A DNA stretch of 60,851 bases from Litoreibacter ascidiaceicola (GCF_900129235.1 NZ_FQUV01000013.1:1-60851); one strand, 5' to 3'; shown: positions 26,882-33,898, numbered from the stretch's first letter. Program-made: numbers and translations. The notes: generated from the sequence alone by a model not told the origin.

Positions 26882-26925
26882 TGGGACCATATGGTAATCA
26901 ATGGGTTTTTACGGGAACTGATGGG
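26882..26925 (+). promoter_or_regulatory. Five-unit TGGG direct repeat, probable MraZ box
   Basis: TGGG-like tetramers begin at 26882 (TGGG), 26892 (TGGT), 26902 (TGGG), 26912 (CGGG) and 26922 (TGGG), an exact 10-bp period over 44 bp. Characterised MraZ sites are TGGG repeats with 10-bp spacing, bound by the ring-shaped MraZ oligomer. The array lies 245 bp upstream of the mraZ start, with the repeats reading on the strand opposite to the gene. Confidence 0.65.
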
Positions 26926-27040
26926 ATCAAGGACTAATGCGATCCACACAACCAGTAGATTTTCTGCAAATTTTAGCTTCACTGGTGAGTGAGTCGAGCA
27001 GCACCACTAGATGTAGTGCTCAAATTTTTTGAAACTTTTT

Positions 27041-27104
27041 CCCACAATTTCCCATGAATTCGCGATTTTTAGGCGAATTCCCATGCGCATCCCATGAAAT
27101 CCCA
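27041..27104 (-). promoter_or_regulatory. Second phased TGGG array (- strand), MraZ-box-like
   Basis: On the - strand TGGG occurs at positions whose complement CCCA starts at 27041, 27051, 27080, 27091 and 27101, so all units fall on one helical phase (10-bp steps within one base) with a gap of two units in the middle. The orientation is opposite to the array at 26882 and is the same as the mraZ coding strand. It lies about 400 bp upstream of mraZ, so it may serve a distal promoter or looping with the proximal array. No test of binding is possible here. Confidence 0.5.
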
Positions 27105-27148
27105 TCCGAATCACCGCCTTTTGAGCCGATTTTGATTCGCAAAGCAAG

Positions 27149-27157
27149 TTATCCACA
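27149..27157 (+). promoter_or_regulatory. Perfect DnaA box (TTATCCACA)
   Basis: One exact match to the consensus DnaA box in the intergenic region upstream of mraZ. A single 9-mer can arise by chance, but the position in an AT-rich control region of the division cluster makes a regulatory role possible. There are no further perfect boxes around it, so it is not an origin. Confidence 0.35.
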
Positions 27158-27168
27158 GGCAATACGCG

Positions 27169-27198
27169 AAAACCCGCGCGATATTGCTAACGCGCGGG
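27169..27198 (-). terminator. Rho-independent terminator of the Glyoxalase_8-domain gene
   Basis: On the - strand CCCGCGCG and CGCGCGGG form a perfect 8-bp GC stem (27173-27180 with 27191-27198) with a 10-base loop, followed by TTTT. It lies 25 bp past the stop of the gene at 27224-27664 and insulates the mraZ control region. Confidence 0.8.
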
Positions 27199-27223
27199 TC
27201 TATAGGGTCTCAAAGCGGGCTGT

Positions 27224-27664
27224 TTAGGGCTTTAGCACCAGATGCGGCACACCGTCGGATCGCTTGCCGGTACTTATCCCGTGAGAGTCGACCGTCGCGT
27301 TGATCCTTTGACGGAACGACGAGAAGCTGTCGAACGTCACCACATCCACCGCCTCGTCCAGATGGAGGGTCATGCGGTAGCGTCCGCCCGTCACGGCAGA
27401 TAGCGACAGGATGCGCCCCGAACAGGGTTGGTCCAGATAACGCCCGCGCACGAAGTCGCCCACAGCCCAAGGCGGACGGTGGTTGGAGAACGCGGAGGCG
27501 CGGGCTTGAAGTGTGTTCCAGTCGCGCAAACCCATTTGCTGGGCCAGAAGCTCCAGCGATTGGGAGTGAGAGACGGGAGTATTCAAAACAGCCATTTGCG
27601 TTCGTAAGCGCTTGGCTTGGGCCTTCAGGTCTTCGACCGAAGGTATTGGATCAGGAGTAGTCAT
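27224..27664 (-). CDS. Glyoxalase superfamily-associated (Glyoxalase_8-type) domain protein
   Basis: A 146-residue protein. Residues 9-55 form the helical domain found in small alphaproteobacterial proteins annotated as glyoxalase superfamily, with VSHSQSLELLAQQMGLRDWNTL as the recognisable core. The C-terminal half (WAVGDFVRGRYL, then a predicted beta-rich part) is less conserved. No metal-binding glyoxalase site is visible and no function is known. It is transcribed alone, with a clear terminator downstream, on the upstream side of the dcw operon. Confidence 0.6.
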   Translation of the reverse strand: MTTPDPIPSVEDLKAQAKRLRTQMAVLNTPVSHSQSLELLAQQMGLRDWNTLQARASAFSNHRPPWAVGDFVRGRYLDQPCSGRILSLSAVTGGRYRMTLHLDEAVDVVTFDSFSSFRQRINATVDSHGISTGKRSDGVPHLVLKP

Positions 27665-27842
27665 TTGATCACCTTATACAAGATGACGCGGTTTCGGCTT
27701 GATGGAGCCCGCATTGCCATCACCCTGCGCGTCAGTTGCAGATGTGATCTTGGTCGGTACAGGATTTCACCAAAGGCCAAGCCTTGCGGGCGGCGGGCAT
27801 CCTGCTGCCCTGCCGCTTCCTACGCCGCCCTGCCCGCTTTGG

Positions 27843-28901
27843 TCAAGCCATACCGCCTTTGACCAGCCCCTCGGCCAGCTTGGCGTAGGCCTGTGCCACG
27901 GGGCCGTCGCCTGCTGCAATCGGCGTGCCGCTGTCGCCAGACAGGCGCACGTCTATATCAAGGGGGATTTCACCAAGGAACGGCAGGCCCATCTTCTCGG
28001 CCTCGGCCCGCACGCCGCCATGACCGAAGATATGCGCCTCGGTCCCGCAGGTGGGACATATATACATAGACATGTTTTCCACGAGCCCCAGCACTGGGGT
28101 TTTGAGCGTGTTGAACATATCAATGGCCTTCTTCGCATCCAGCAGCGCGACATCCTGCGGGGTGGAGACGACGATAGCGCCGGTCAGCTCCGACTTGGTG
28201 CAGAGCGTTAGCTGCACGTCGCCGGTGCCGGGGGGAAGGTCGACGATGAGCACGTCCAGCTCGCCCCACTCCACTTGGCCCAGCATCTGCTGCAACGCGC
28301 CCATCAACATGGGGCCGCGCCAGACGATGGCTTTGTCCGGGTCCATCATTAGACCAATCGACATCATTGTGACGCCGTGGGCCTTCAGCGGGATGATGGT
28401 TTTACCGTCGGGGGACGCAGGGCGTTTGCTGACGCCCATCATGCGCGGCTGGGAGGGGCCGTATATGTCGGCATCCAGCAGGCCCACTTTGCGGCCCTGT
28501 TTGGCCAGTGCCACAGCGAGGTTTGACGACAAGGTGGATTTGCCCACGCCGCCCTTGCCCGATGCAATCGCCAGAATACGCGCCACGCCTTTGGGCTTTG
28601 TGGGGCCGGCTTGTGGTTCGGGGTGTTTGCCGACTTTCAATGCTGGGGGCTTCTTGTCGGAATGCGCGGTGAGCAAGACCGATGCGTTTTGGACCCCGTC
28701 CATACGTTCCACGATCTGTTGAGCCGCCGCGCGCAGAGGCTCCAAGTGTTTGGCCACCTCTGGGGCGGCTTCGATCACGAAACGCACGGTGCCGTTGTCG
28801 ACCGCCAAAGCGCGGATCATGTCTTTGGCGACGACATCCTCGCCGTCCGGAAGCTTCAACACACGGAGGGCGTCAAGAATTGAGTCGCGGGTCACGGTCA
28901 T
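27843..28901 (-). CDS. apbC: Mrp/NBP35-family Fe-S cluster carrier ATPase
   Basis: A 352-residue P-loop ATPase of the Mrp/ApbC type, which binds and passes on iron-sulfur clusters in the cytoplasm. An N-terminal MIP18-like (DUF59) domain covers about residues 1-95. The deviant Walker A motif GKGGVGKSTLSSNLA is near 113-127, and the C-terminal CPTC pair, which holds the bridging cluster between two monomers, is near 275-278. The length is standard. It is monocistronic; no Isc or Suf genes are adjacent. Confidence 0.93.
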   Translation of the reverse strand: MTVTRDSILDALRVLKLPDGEDVVAKDMIRALAVDNGTVRFVIEAAPEVAKHLEPLRAAAQQIVERMDGVQNASVLLTAHSDKKPPALKVGKHPEPQAGPTKPKGVARILAIASGKGGVGKSTLSSNLAVALAKQGRKVGLLDADIYGPSQPRMMGVSKRPASPDGKTIIPLKAHGVTMMSIGLMMDPDKAIVWRGPMLMGALQQMLGQVEWGELDVLIVDLPPGTGDVQLTLCTKSELTGAIVVSTPQDVALLDAKKAIDMFNTLKTPVLGLVENMSMYICPTCGTEAHIFGHGGVRAEAEKMGLPFLGEIPLDIDVRLSGDSGTPIAAGDGPVAQAYAKLAEGLVKGGMA

Positions 28902-29115
28902 GGAGGCTTCCTGTCTTCAATCAATTTCGTCCCTGCTTAAGTGAGCGCACAGACCCCGAAGGGCAACCCCGCATGCTAATCCGTCGCAACAGTTTTCGAT
29001 CTGCACGTTCTTTGAGCAATTCGCCAAATACTATGGCAGCGCTAACAGGGCTTCACAAAAATGTCATAATTAAGCTGACGTAAGGTAATAAAAACAATGC
29101 GTTAAGCCATGCATT
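28902..29115. other. Intergenic region between the Mrp ATPase and the DUF1127 operon
   Basis: No open reading frame with support. It probably contains the Mrp promoter on the - strand and sequence upstream of the stress-type promoter described at 29145. Confidence 0.3.
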
Positions 29116-29130
29116 TGCTGCATAGCAGCA
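29116..29130. promoter_or_regulatory. PhaR-type palindrome TGCTGC-ATA-GCAGCA
   Basis: A perfect 6-3-6 dyad that contains CTGC-N3-GCAG, the consensus described for the polyhydroxybutyrate regulator PhaR in Rhodobacterales. It lies 15 bp before the candidate sigma-32 promoter of the DUF1127 operon. Whether PhaR or another repressor binds is inference; part of the motif (GCAGC) recurs at 29150-29160. Confidence 0.4.
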
Positions 29131-29144
29131 TTGTAAATCTATCT

Positions 29145-29172
29145 CTTGTTGCAGCGCAGCATTTCCCTAAAT
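29145..29172 (+). promoter_or_regulatory. Candidate RpoH-type promoter of the DUF1127-CcsR operon
   Basis: CTTGTTG at 29145-29151 and CCCTAAAT at 29165-29172 with a 13-bp spacer resemble the heat-shock sigma factor consensus (CTTGAAA, then CCCCATNT). In Rhodobacter sphaeroides the homologous DUF1127-CcsR operon is driven by RpoHI/RpoHII, which supports the assignment. Confidence 0.5.
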
Positions 29173-29239
29173 TGAAGTCAACAGAGACGAGGGCGTCAGA
29201 CCGCTGACAGAGAAACCCTCGGACGAAAGGAAAAGTAAA

Positions 29240-29452
29240 ATGGCATACGCAACGAGCATCCGCACCGCACCGACCCTGATTGAACGTCTGGTCGCATTCA
29301 AAAACGATTTGGCCGAACGCCACGCGAAAAACCGCCTGTACCGCCAGACTCTGGATGAGCTGCAAGTGCTGAGCAATCGCGAACTGGCCGACCTTGGCAT
29401 GAACCGCGCCAACTTGAAGTCGATCGCACATGAGGCGGCATACGGAAATTAA
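29240..29452 (+). CDS. DUF1127 protein (CcaF1-like), leader of a CcsR small-RNA operon
   Basis: A 70-residue basic protein. The C-terminal half is the DUF1127 motif (TLDELQVLSNRELADLGMNRANL, residues about 38-60). In R. sphaeroides the equivalent small protein RSP_6037 (CcaF1) is an RNA-binding protein co-transcribed with the CcsR RNAs and affects their maturation. Here too the gene is followed within 10 bases by a string of CCUCCUCCC hairpins with one terminator at the end. An AAAGGAAAAG ribosome site precedes the ATG. The functional transfer from the Rhodobacter protein is by context and family, not by residue-level proof. Confidence 0.85.
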   Translation: MAYATSIRTAPTLIERLVAFKNDLAERHAKNRLYRQTLDELQVLSNRELADLGMNRANLKSIAHEAAYGN

Positions 29453-29461
29453 GTTTGCGGT

Positions 29462-29489
29462 CCCGGCTTTCCTCCTCCCTTAAGCCGGG
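29462..29489 (+). ncRNA. CcsR-type small RNA, copy 1
   Basis: CCCGGCTT and AAGCCGGG form a perfect 8-bp stem around the loop TCCTCCTCCCTT. The loop carries the CCUCCUCCC motif of the CcsR (cuckoo) RNA family, which is complementary to Shine-Dalgarno sequences. The first copy begins 10 bases after the DUF1127 stop. Confidence 0.85.
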
Positions 29490-29501
29490 TTCGCTTTAGT
29501 G

Positions 29502-29531
29502 GCGGCACCTTCCTCCTCCCTTAGGTGCCGC
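29502..29531 (+). ncRNA. CcsR-type small RNA, copy 2
   Basis: GCGGCACCT pairs with AGGTGCCGC (9-bp perfect stem), with the loop TCCTCCTCCCTT identical to that of copy 1. Thus loop sequence is preserved while the stem has fully changed by compensatory substitution, strong support for a selected RNA structure. Confidence 0.85.
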
Positions 29532-29547
29532 TACTAACCAGATCGGA

Positions 29548-29573
29548 GCAACTTCACCTCCTCCCGAGGTTGC
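29548..29573 (+). ncRNA. CcsR-type small RNA, copy 3
   Basis: GCAACTT pairs with AGGTTGC (7 bp including one G-U), loop CACCTCCTCCCG. The same unpaired CCTCCTCCC is displayed on another stem. Confidence 0.8.
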
Positions 29574-29581
29574 CCGAAATA

Positions 29582-29615
29582 CGGCGATGATCTTCCTCCT
29601 CCCTGATCGGAGCCG
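29582..29615 (+). ncRNA. CcsR-type small RNA, copy 4
   Basis: A two-part stem: CGGC (29582-29585) with GCCG (29612-29615), and GATC (29589-29592) with GATC (29605-29608), separated by a small internal loop; apical loop TTCCTCCTCCCT. This is the weakest stem of the five, but the motif is intact. Confidence 0.75.
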
Positions 29616-29623
29616 CACATAAG

Positions 29624-29655
29624 AACGGTGATGCACCTCCTCCCGCATCACCGTT
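29624..29655 (+). ncRNA. CcsR-type small RNA, copy 5
   Basis: AACGGTGATGC pairs with GCATCACCGTT, a perfect 11-bp stem with the loop ACCTCCTCCC. A run of T follows directly, so this copy also forms the transcription terminator of the whole array, as does the last CcsR copy in other Rhodobacterales. Confidence 0.85.
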
Positions 29656-29660
29656 TTTTT
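29624..29660 (+). terminator. Rho-independent terminator ending the CcsR array
   Basis: The 11-bp stem of CcsR copy 5 is followed by seven consecutive T residues. No other T-tailed hairpin occurs between the DUF1127 gene and this point, which implies a single transcript that is later processed. Confidence 0.85.
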
Positions 29661-29805
29661 GTGTCTGCGGCGGTGGTCTTCGGAGGGCGTGGCCTTCTTC
29701 GCAGCCTTCTTCGCAGCCTAATTCGCTCGCCATTCACGAAAACATGGCCCACAAAGCGAGTGAACCGACCTTTCCGCTGGGCCAACCGCTTCAAGCTTAT
29801 TCGCC
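29661..29805. other. Spacer between the CcsR terminator and the LysE-family gene
   Basis: No gene seen. It contains a short imperfect direct repeat CTTCTTCGCAGC at about 29694-29717 and presumably the promoter of the exporter gene. Confidence 0.3.
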
Positions 29806-30408
29806 ATGACTTATGAACTTCTCACTGCGCTGATCGTTTTCGCCTTCGTCTCCTCGGCCACGCCGGGGCCGAACAACCTGATGCTGATGGCGTCAGGCGC
29901 GAATTTCGGCTTCCGGCGGAGTGTTCCCCATATGCTGGGAATCAGCGTTGGATTCATGCTGATGGTGTTTCTTGTCGGCATCGGGTTGGTGCAGGTGTTC
30001 GACCATTATCCGGTCAGCCATACGATTCTGAAGTTCGCCTCGGTCGCCTATATGTCTTGGCTTGCGTGGAAGATCGCCAACGCCGCGCCGCCAAAAGGGG
30101 GCGAGGCTGGGGGAACACCGATGACATTCCTTCAGGCCGCTGCGTTCCAGTGGGTGAATCCGAAAGCATGGGCGATGGCGTTGACGGCTGTCACTGTCTA
30201 CGCCCCGACTCAGTCGGTGGCTGCGGTCGCCCTGGTTGCGGCAATCTTTGGCGCTGTCAACGCGCCGTCGGTGTCGGCATGGACGGTCATGGGGCAACAA
30301 CTGCGCCGTATTTTGACAAACCCGATGCGTTTGCGCGTCTTCAACTGGGTGATGGCGGCCTTATTGATGGCGTCGCTCTATCCGCTGCTAAACCAAACTG
30401 CCGTCTAG
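29806..30408 (+). CDS. LysE/RhtB family amino-acid exporter
   Basis: A 200-residue inner-membrane protein with about six spans. The N-terminal signature SSATPGPNNLMLMASGANFG (residues about 16-35) is diagnostic of the LysE/RhtB translocator family. Substrate cannot be predicted (homoserine, threonine or similar). The stop overlaps the 3' end of the UvrD-like helicase gene, which converges on it. This is the first of two LysE-superfamily exporters in the window; the second at 41237 is of the ArgO type. Confidence 0.9.
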   Translation: MTYELLTALIVFAFVSSATPGPNNLMLMASGANFGFRRSVPHMLGISVGFMLMVFLVGIGLVQVFDHYPVSHTILKFASVAYMSWLAWKIANAAPPKGGEAGGTPMTFLQAAAFQWVNPKAWAMALTAVTVYAPTQSVAAVALVAAIFGAVNAPSVSAWTVMGQQLRRILTNPMRLRVFNWVMAALLMASLYPLLNQTAV

Positions 30409-32792
30409 AACGGTACATCACCGGCACTGTCAGCGGAGACGAGGAACTTGCCGACCACCTTCTTGTCGCCTGCTTTATCGAACGACACGTCGAGCTTGTC
30501 GCCCTCTACGGCCATGATCTCGCCATAGCCGAACTTCTGGTGGAACACCCGTTCGCCCACGGTGAAGGACGACACAGCTTGCGCGTCAATCACCATGTTC
30601 TTGCTTTCGCGGGGCTGGGACATGCCGCGACTGGCTTGTCGTTCTTGCAACCGTCGCCAGCCGGGGGAGTTGTAGACATTGGCCTTGGCCGCCGCCTCGT
30701 GCAGGTCACTGCCGCCCAGCGCATCCATCATATCGCCAACAGTGCTTGCCTGATGACCATAGAGACCGGGTGGCGTTAGGATTTCAACATGGCGTTCGGG
30801 CAGCTCGTCCACGAAGCGGGACGGCAAAGCACTTTGCCATTGCCCATAGACGCGGCGGTTGCCTGCGAAGGAAATTGTGCACAGCTCTTCTGCCCGCGTG
30901 ATGCCGACATAGGCAAGGCGGCGCTCCTCCTCCAAGCCTTTGAGGCCGGATTCGTCCATGGAGCGTTGTGACGGGAACAACCCGTCCTCCCAGCCCGGCA
31001 GGAACACGGCGGGGAATTCCAAGCCTTTGGCCGCGTGCAAGGTCATGATCGAGACCTTCTCGGTCGCGTCTTCGCTGTCATTATCCATGACCAGCGCAAT
31101 GTGTTCCAAGAAGCCTTGCAGGTTCTCGAACTGCTCCAACGCCTTGACCAGTTCCTTGAGGTTGTCGAGGCGACCGGGGGCTTCGGGGGTTTTGTCGTTT
31201 TGCCACATCTCGGTGTAGCCGGATTCCTCAAGCGCCATTTCGGCGATCTCGATATGGGACATGTCCCCGATCCGCGCAGCGGAACCCCAGCGGTCCAGCC
31301 CGTCGACCAGCTTGGCCAGCTCAACCGCACCTTTGCCGCCGAGGCCTTTGGCCTCCAGCAGCAAACGTGCGCCGTCGAGCAAGGACACGCCATTGCTGCG
31401 CGCCATGATCTGGATTTTCTGCACGGCTTTGTCGCCAAGGCCGCGCTTGGGGGTGTTCACGATCCGCTCGAAGGCGAGGTCGTCGGCGGGGCTGGTGATC
31501 AGCCGGAAATAGGCCATGGCATCGCGGATTTCCAAACGCTCGTAGAAGCGTGGGCCGCCGATGACGCGGTACGGCAGACCAATCGTCAGGAACCGGTCCT
31601 CGAAGCTGCGCATCTGGTGCGAGGCGCGCACGAGTATCGCCATTTGGTTGAGGCCGATGGGCTTCATTCCACGGGTGCCGCTTTGCATGGCCTCGATCTC
31701 GTCACCGATCCAGCGGGCCTCCTCCTCACCGTCCCAATGGCCGATCAGGCGGACCTTTTCGCCGCCCTTGGCTTCGGTAAACAGGGTCTTACCCAGCCGT
31801 CCCTTGTTGCCAGCGATGATACCGGAAGCGGCCCCAAGGATATGCTCGGTTGAGCGGTAGTTTTGTTCGAGTTTGACAATTTTCGCGCCTTCGAAGTCCT
31901 TTTCGAAGCGCAAAATGTTGCCCACCTCGGCCCCGCGCCAGCCGTAGATTGACTGGTCGTCGTCGCCCACACAGCAGATATTCTTGTGCGATGCGGCCAG
32001 CAAACGCAGCCACATGTATTGGGCGACGTTGGTATCCTGATATTCGTCCACCAAAATATAGCGGAACCAGCGTTGGTATTGATCAAGCACATCAGGGTGC
32101 TTTTGAAAGATCGTCACCATGTGCAGCAGCAAGTCGCCGAAATCGCAGGCGTTCAGCGTGCGCAGACGCTCCTGATACTGGGCGTAGATCTTGCCGCCCA
32201 GATTGTTGTAGGCCCCTGCCTCCGATGCGGGCAAAGCATCCGGCGTCCACGCACGGTTTTTCCAGCTGTCGATCAGTCCTGCCAGCATCCGTGCGGGCCA
32301 GCGTTTGTCATCGACGCCCTCAGCAACGATCAACTGCTTGAGCAACCTGATTTGATCGTCGGTATCGAGGATGGTGAAGTTTGATTTCAATCCGACCAGT
32401 TCGGCATGGCGGCGCAATTGCTTCACGCAGATCGAGTGGAAAGTGCCGAGCCATGGCACGCCTTCTACCGCCTCGCCCAACAACGCGCCAACGCGGTTCT
32501 TCATCTCCCGCGCGGCTTTGTTGGTGAAGGTCACTGCCAGCACTTCGTTGGGTCGCGCACGGCCTGTTGTCAGCAGATGCGCGATGCGGGCTGTCAAAGC
32601 CTTGGTTTTGCCAGTGCCAGCGCCCGCAAGCATGAGGACGGGGCCGTCCAGCGTCTCGACCGCTTCGCGTTGTGCGGGGTTCAACCCATCCAGATATGGG
32701 GCCGCGCGCGCACCCATCGCAGCCCCCATCGCGCGTTGGGACAGGGGCAAGCTGGCGGCCTCGAAGGCGTCTTCGTCGTTAAAACTGCTCAT
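30405..32792 (-). CDS. UvrD/PcrA-type 3'-5' DNA helicase (SF1)
   Basis: A 795-residue superfamily 1 helicase. Walker A AGAGTGKTKAL is near residues 56-66, Walker B VDEYQDTN near 247-254, and GDDDQSIYGWRGA (motif III) near 274-286. The C-terminal 45 residues (VGERVFHQKFGYGEIMAVEG onward) form the small Tudor-like domain that PcrA/UvrD uses to contact RNA polymerase. It works in nucleotide-excision and mismatch repair and in removing recombinase filaments. ATG 32792 (MSSFNDED) is chosen over an in-frame Met three codons upstream. The 3' end overlaps the LysE gene by 4 bp. Confidence 0.93.
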   Translation of the reverse strand: MSSFNDEDAFEAASLPLSQRAMGAAMGARAAPYLDGLNPAQREAVETLDGPVLMLAGAGTGKTKALTARIAHLLTTGRARPNEVLAVTFTNKAAREMKNRVGALLGEAVEGVPWLGTFHSICVKQLRRHAELVGLKSNFTILDTDDQIRLLKQLIVAEGVDDKRWPARMLAGLIDSWKNRAWTPDALPASEAGAYNNLGGKIYAQYQERLRTLNACDFGDLLLHMVTIFQKHPDVLDQYQRWFRYILVDEYQDTNVAQYMWLRLLAASHKNICCVGDDDQSIYGWRGAEVGNILRFEKDFEGAKIVKLEQNYRSTEHILGAASGIIAGNKGRLGKTLFTEAKGGEKVRLIGHWDGEEEARWIGDEIEAMQSGTRGMKPIGLNQMAILVRASHQMRSFEDRFLTIGLPYRVIGGPRFYERLEIRDAMAYFRLITSPADDLAFERIVNTPKRGLGDKAVQKIQIMARSNGVSLLDGARLLLEAKGLGGKGAVELAKLVDGLDRWGSAARIGDMSHIEIAEMALEESGYTEMWQNDKTPEAPGRLDNLKELVKALEQFENLQGFLEHIALVMDNDSEDATEKVSIMTLHAAKGLEFPAVFLPGWEDGLFPSQRSMDESGLKGLEEERRLAYVGITRAEELCTISFAGNRRVYGQWQSALPSRFVDELPERHVEILTPPGLYGHQASTVGDMMDALGGSDLHEAAAKANVYNSPGWRRLQERQASRGMSQPRESKNMVIDAQAVSSFTVGERVFHQKFGYGEIMAVEGDKLDVSFDKAGDKKVVGKFLVSADSAGDVPF

Positions 32793-32877
32793 GGCGCGCA
32801 AGATAGCGCGAACCCAACTATAGGGAAAGAGGTGTTCTTATTTCGTTCTGGGTTTTGTTGAAAGCACCTGTGACGGC

Positions 32878-33414
32878 TCAAGCTGCTTCGGGCTTAAAGT
32901 CCAAAGACGCGCCATTGATACAATGCAGCATTGCGCCCTCAATGATGAGCAAGTGCCCCAGGTGGCTGCCGCAACGGCGGCAATGAACCTCAGTAAATGC
33001 CGCGTCTTCGGCCATGGCCCCGTATTCCGGCACTGGTCCATCGATTGCGGTGAGAACGGAATCCGACTGTGAGTGTTCGAAGAAGACCCAGCCCTTGTCC
33101 AGGATCACCTTGAAGCTAGCGTCATAGTTGTGCAGATCGCAGCCTTTGCAGTGATACGTGCCAGCGCGTGTTTCCTCCCATAGCGGGCTGGATTTGCGCG
33201 CTTCGGTGAAGCCTTCGCGCATGATGGCGTAGCTCTGCTCCCCCAGTTGAGTGTACCATTCGTCGATGGTGCGTGTGACTTCGTACTTGAAGTCCGACGC
33301 GCTGCCTGCTGCGACGCTGGCCGATGCGGGTGAGCTTGCCACAGTGAGTGCCGCAGCACCGGTGCTGGCGAAAAAACCGCGGCGGGTGAGGTGATGGTCT
33401 GCGTGTTGTGTCAT
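32878..33414 (-). CDS. Tat-exported methionine-(R)-sulfoxide reductase B-like protein
   Basis: A 178-residue protein with an N-terminal twin-arginine signal (TRRGFFAS, RR at residues 11-12, cleavage probably near SAS-VA). The SelR/MsrB fold follows: the zinc ligands CKGC near 89-92 and CRRC near 145-148, and the catalytic cysteine in HCINGASL near 164. The usual GWPSF loop reads GWVFFEH, so this is a divergent branch. Export by the Tat route suggests repair of oxidised methionine in the periplasm. ATG 33414 is used because the longer frame adds 34 residues without signal-peptide character. Confidence 0.82.
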   Translation of the reverse strand: MTQHADHHLTRRGFFASTGAAALTVASSPASASVAAGSASDFKYEVTRTIDEWYTQLGEQSYAIMREGFTEARKSSPLWEETRAGTYHCKGCDLHNYDASFKVILDKGWVFFEHSQSDSVLTAIDGPVPEYGAMAEDAAFTEVHCRRCGSHLGHLLIIEGAMLHCINGASLDFKPEAA

Positions 33415-33530
33415 GGGGAAGCCTTTCGGGATTGTCAGCGGTACACGCGCCTTTAGGCGGCACCTCAGAATGAATTCGGGCGGGCCACGTTTCCGAAGCC
33501 CGCCCGAAATGGTCATCGCGTGATGCGGTG

Positions 33531-33848
33531 TTAGTTTCCGGCGGACGCTTCAATTTCGGCGGACATCTCTGCTGCGCTGTTGCTATCGCCGAACAGTTGG
33601 ATGTTCTTGAGAATGCGTTGGCGAGTAACCGTGTCGGAATCAAAGAACGTCTGGCGTTCAGCAGCGCTCATATTCCCAAGCGCCAAACGCACACGAGCGG
33701 CTGTTGTGTCGCCCATCGAGGTTTCGCGAACGATGGTCTCGGCTGCTGAGGCGTTGCTCATTGCGAACAACTCGGCAGGAGATGTATCTGCGAAGGATGG
33801 GGCCGCGAGGGCCAAAGTGACAGCAGTCGTTGCTAAAAAGAGTTTCAT
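33531..33848 (-). CDS. Small secreted protein of unknown function
   Basis: A 105-residue protein with a clear Sec signal peptide (MKLFLATTAVTLALAAPSFA, cleavage after residue 20). The mature part is helical, Ser/Ala-rich, with no cysteines and no domain I recognise. It resembles the short, poorly conserved periplasmic proteins common in Rhodobacteraceae. It lies 116 bp upstream of the MsrB gene on the same strand and has a perfect palindrome in front of its start codon (33880-33898). Confidence 0.7.
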   Translation of the reverse strand: MKLFLATTAVTLALAAPSFADTSPAELFAMSNASAAETIVRETSMGDTTAARVRLALGNMSAAERQTFFDSDTVTRQRILKNIQLFGDSNSAAEMSAEIEASAGN

Positions 33849-33879
33849 GGTGTCGTCTCCGGTTTTTACTTAAAGTTTC

Positions 33880-33898
33880 GTCCAGAGTAACTCTGGAC
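33880..33898. promoter_or_regulatory. Perfect 19-bp palindrome upstream of the secreted-protein gene
   Basis: GTCCAGAGT-A-ACTCTGGAC is a 9-1-9 dyad with no mismatches, centred about 41 bp before the start codon at 33848. With a single central base it is more likely an operator than an RNA hairpin. No regulator can be assigned. Confidence 0.5.

Noticed and set aside
26638-27223. Possible replication origin because of the DnaA box and AT-rich sequence
   Set aside because: Only one perfect DnaA box is present and no dnaA, hemE, repABC or parAB gene is near. A regulatory site is the more modest reading.
29452-29661. CRISPR array
   Set aside because: The repeated CCTCCTCCC units lie in hairpin loops, the flanks differ, spacing is irregular and no cas genes are present. 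They are CcsR-type RNAs.
29628-29816. Open frame of 62 codons across the CcsR terminator
   Set aside because: It starts inside the last hairpin and crosses the terminator; no ribosome site and no conserved domain. Reading it as protein is not credible.
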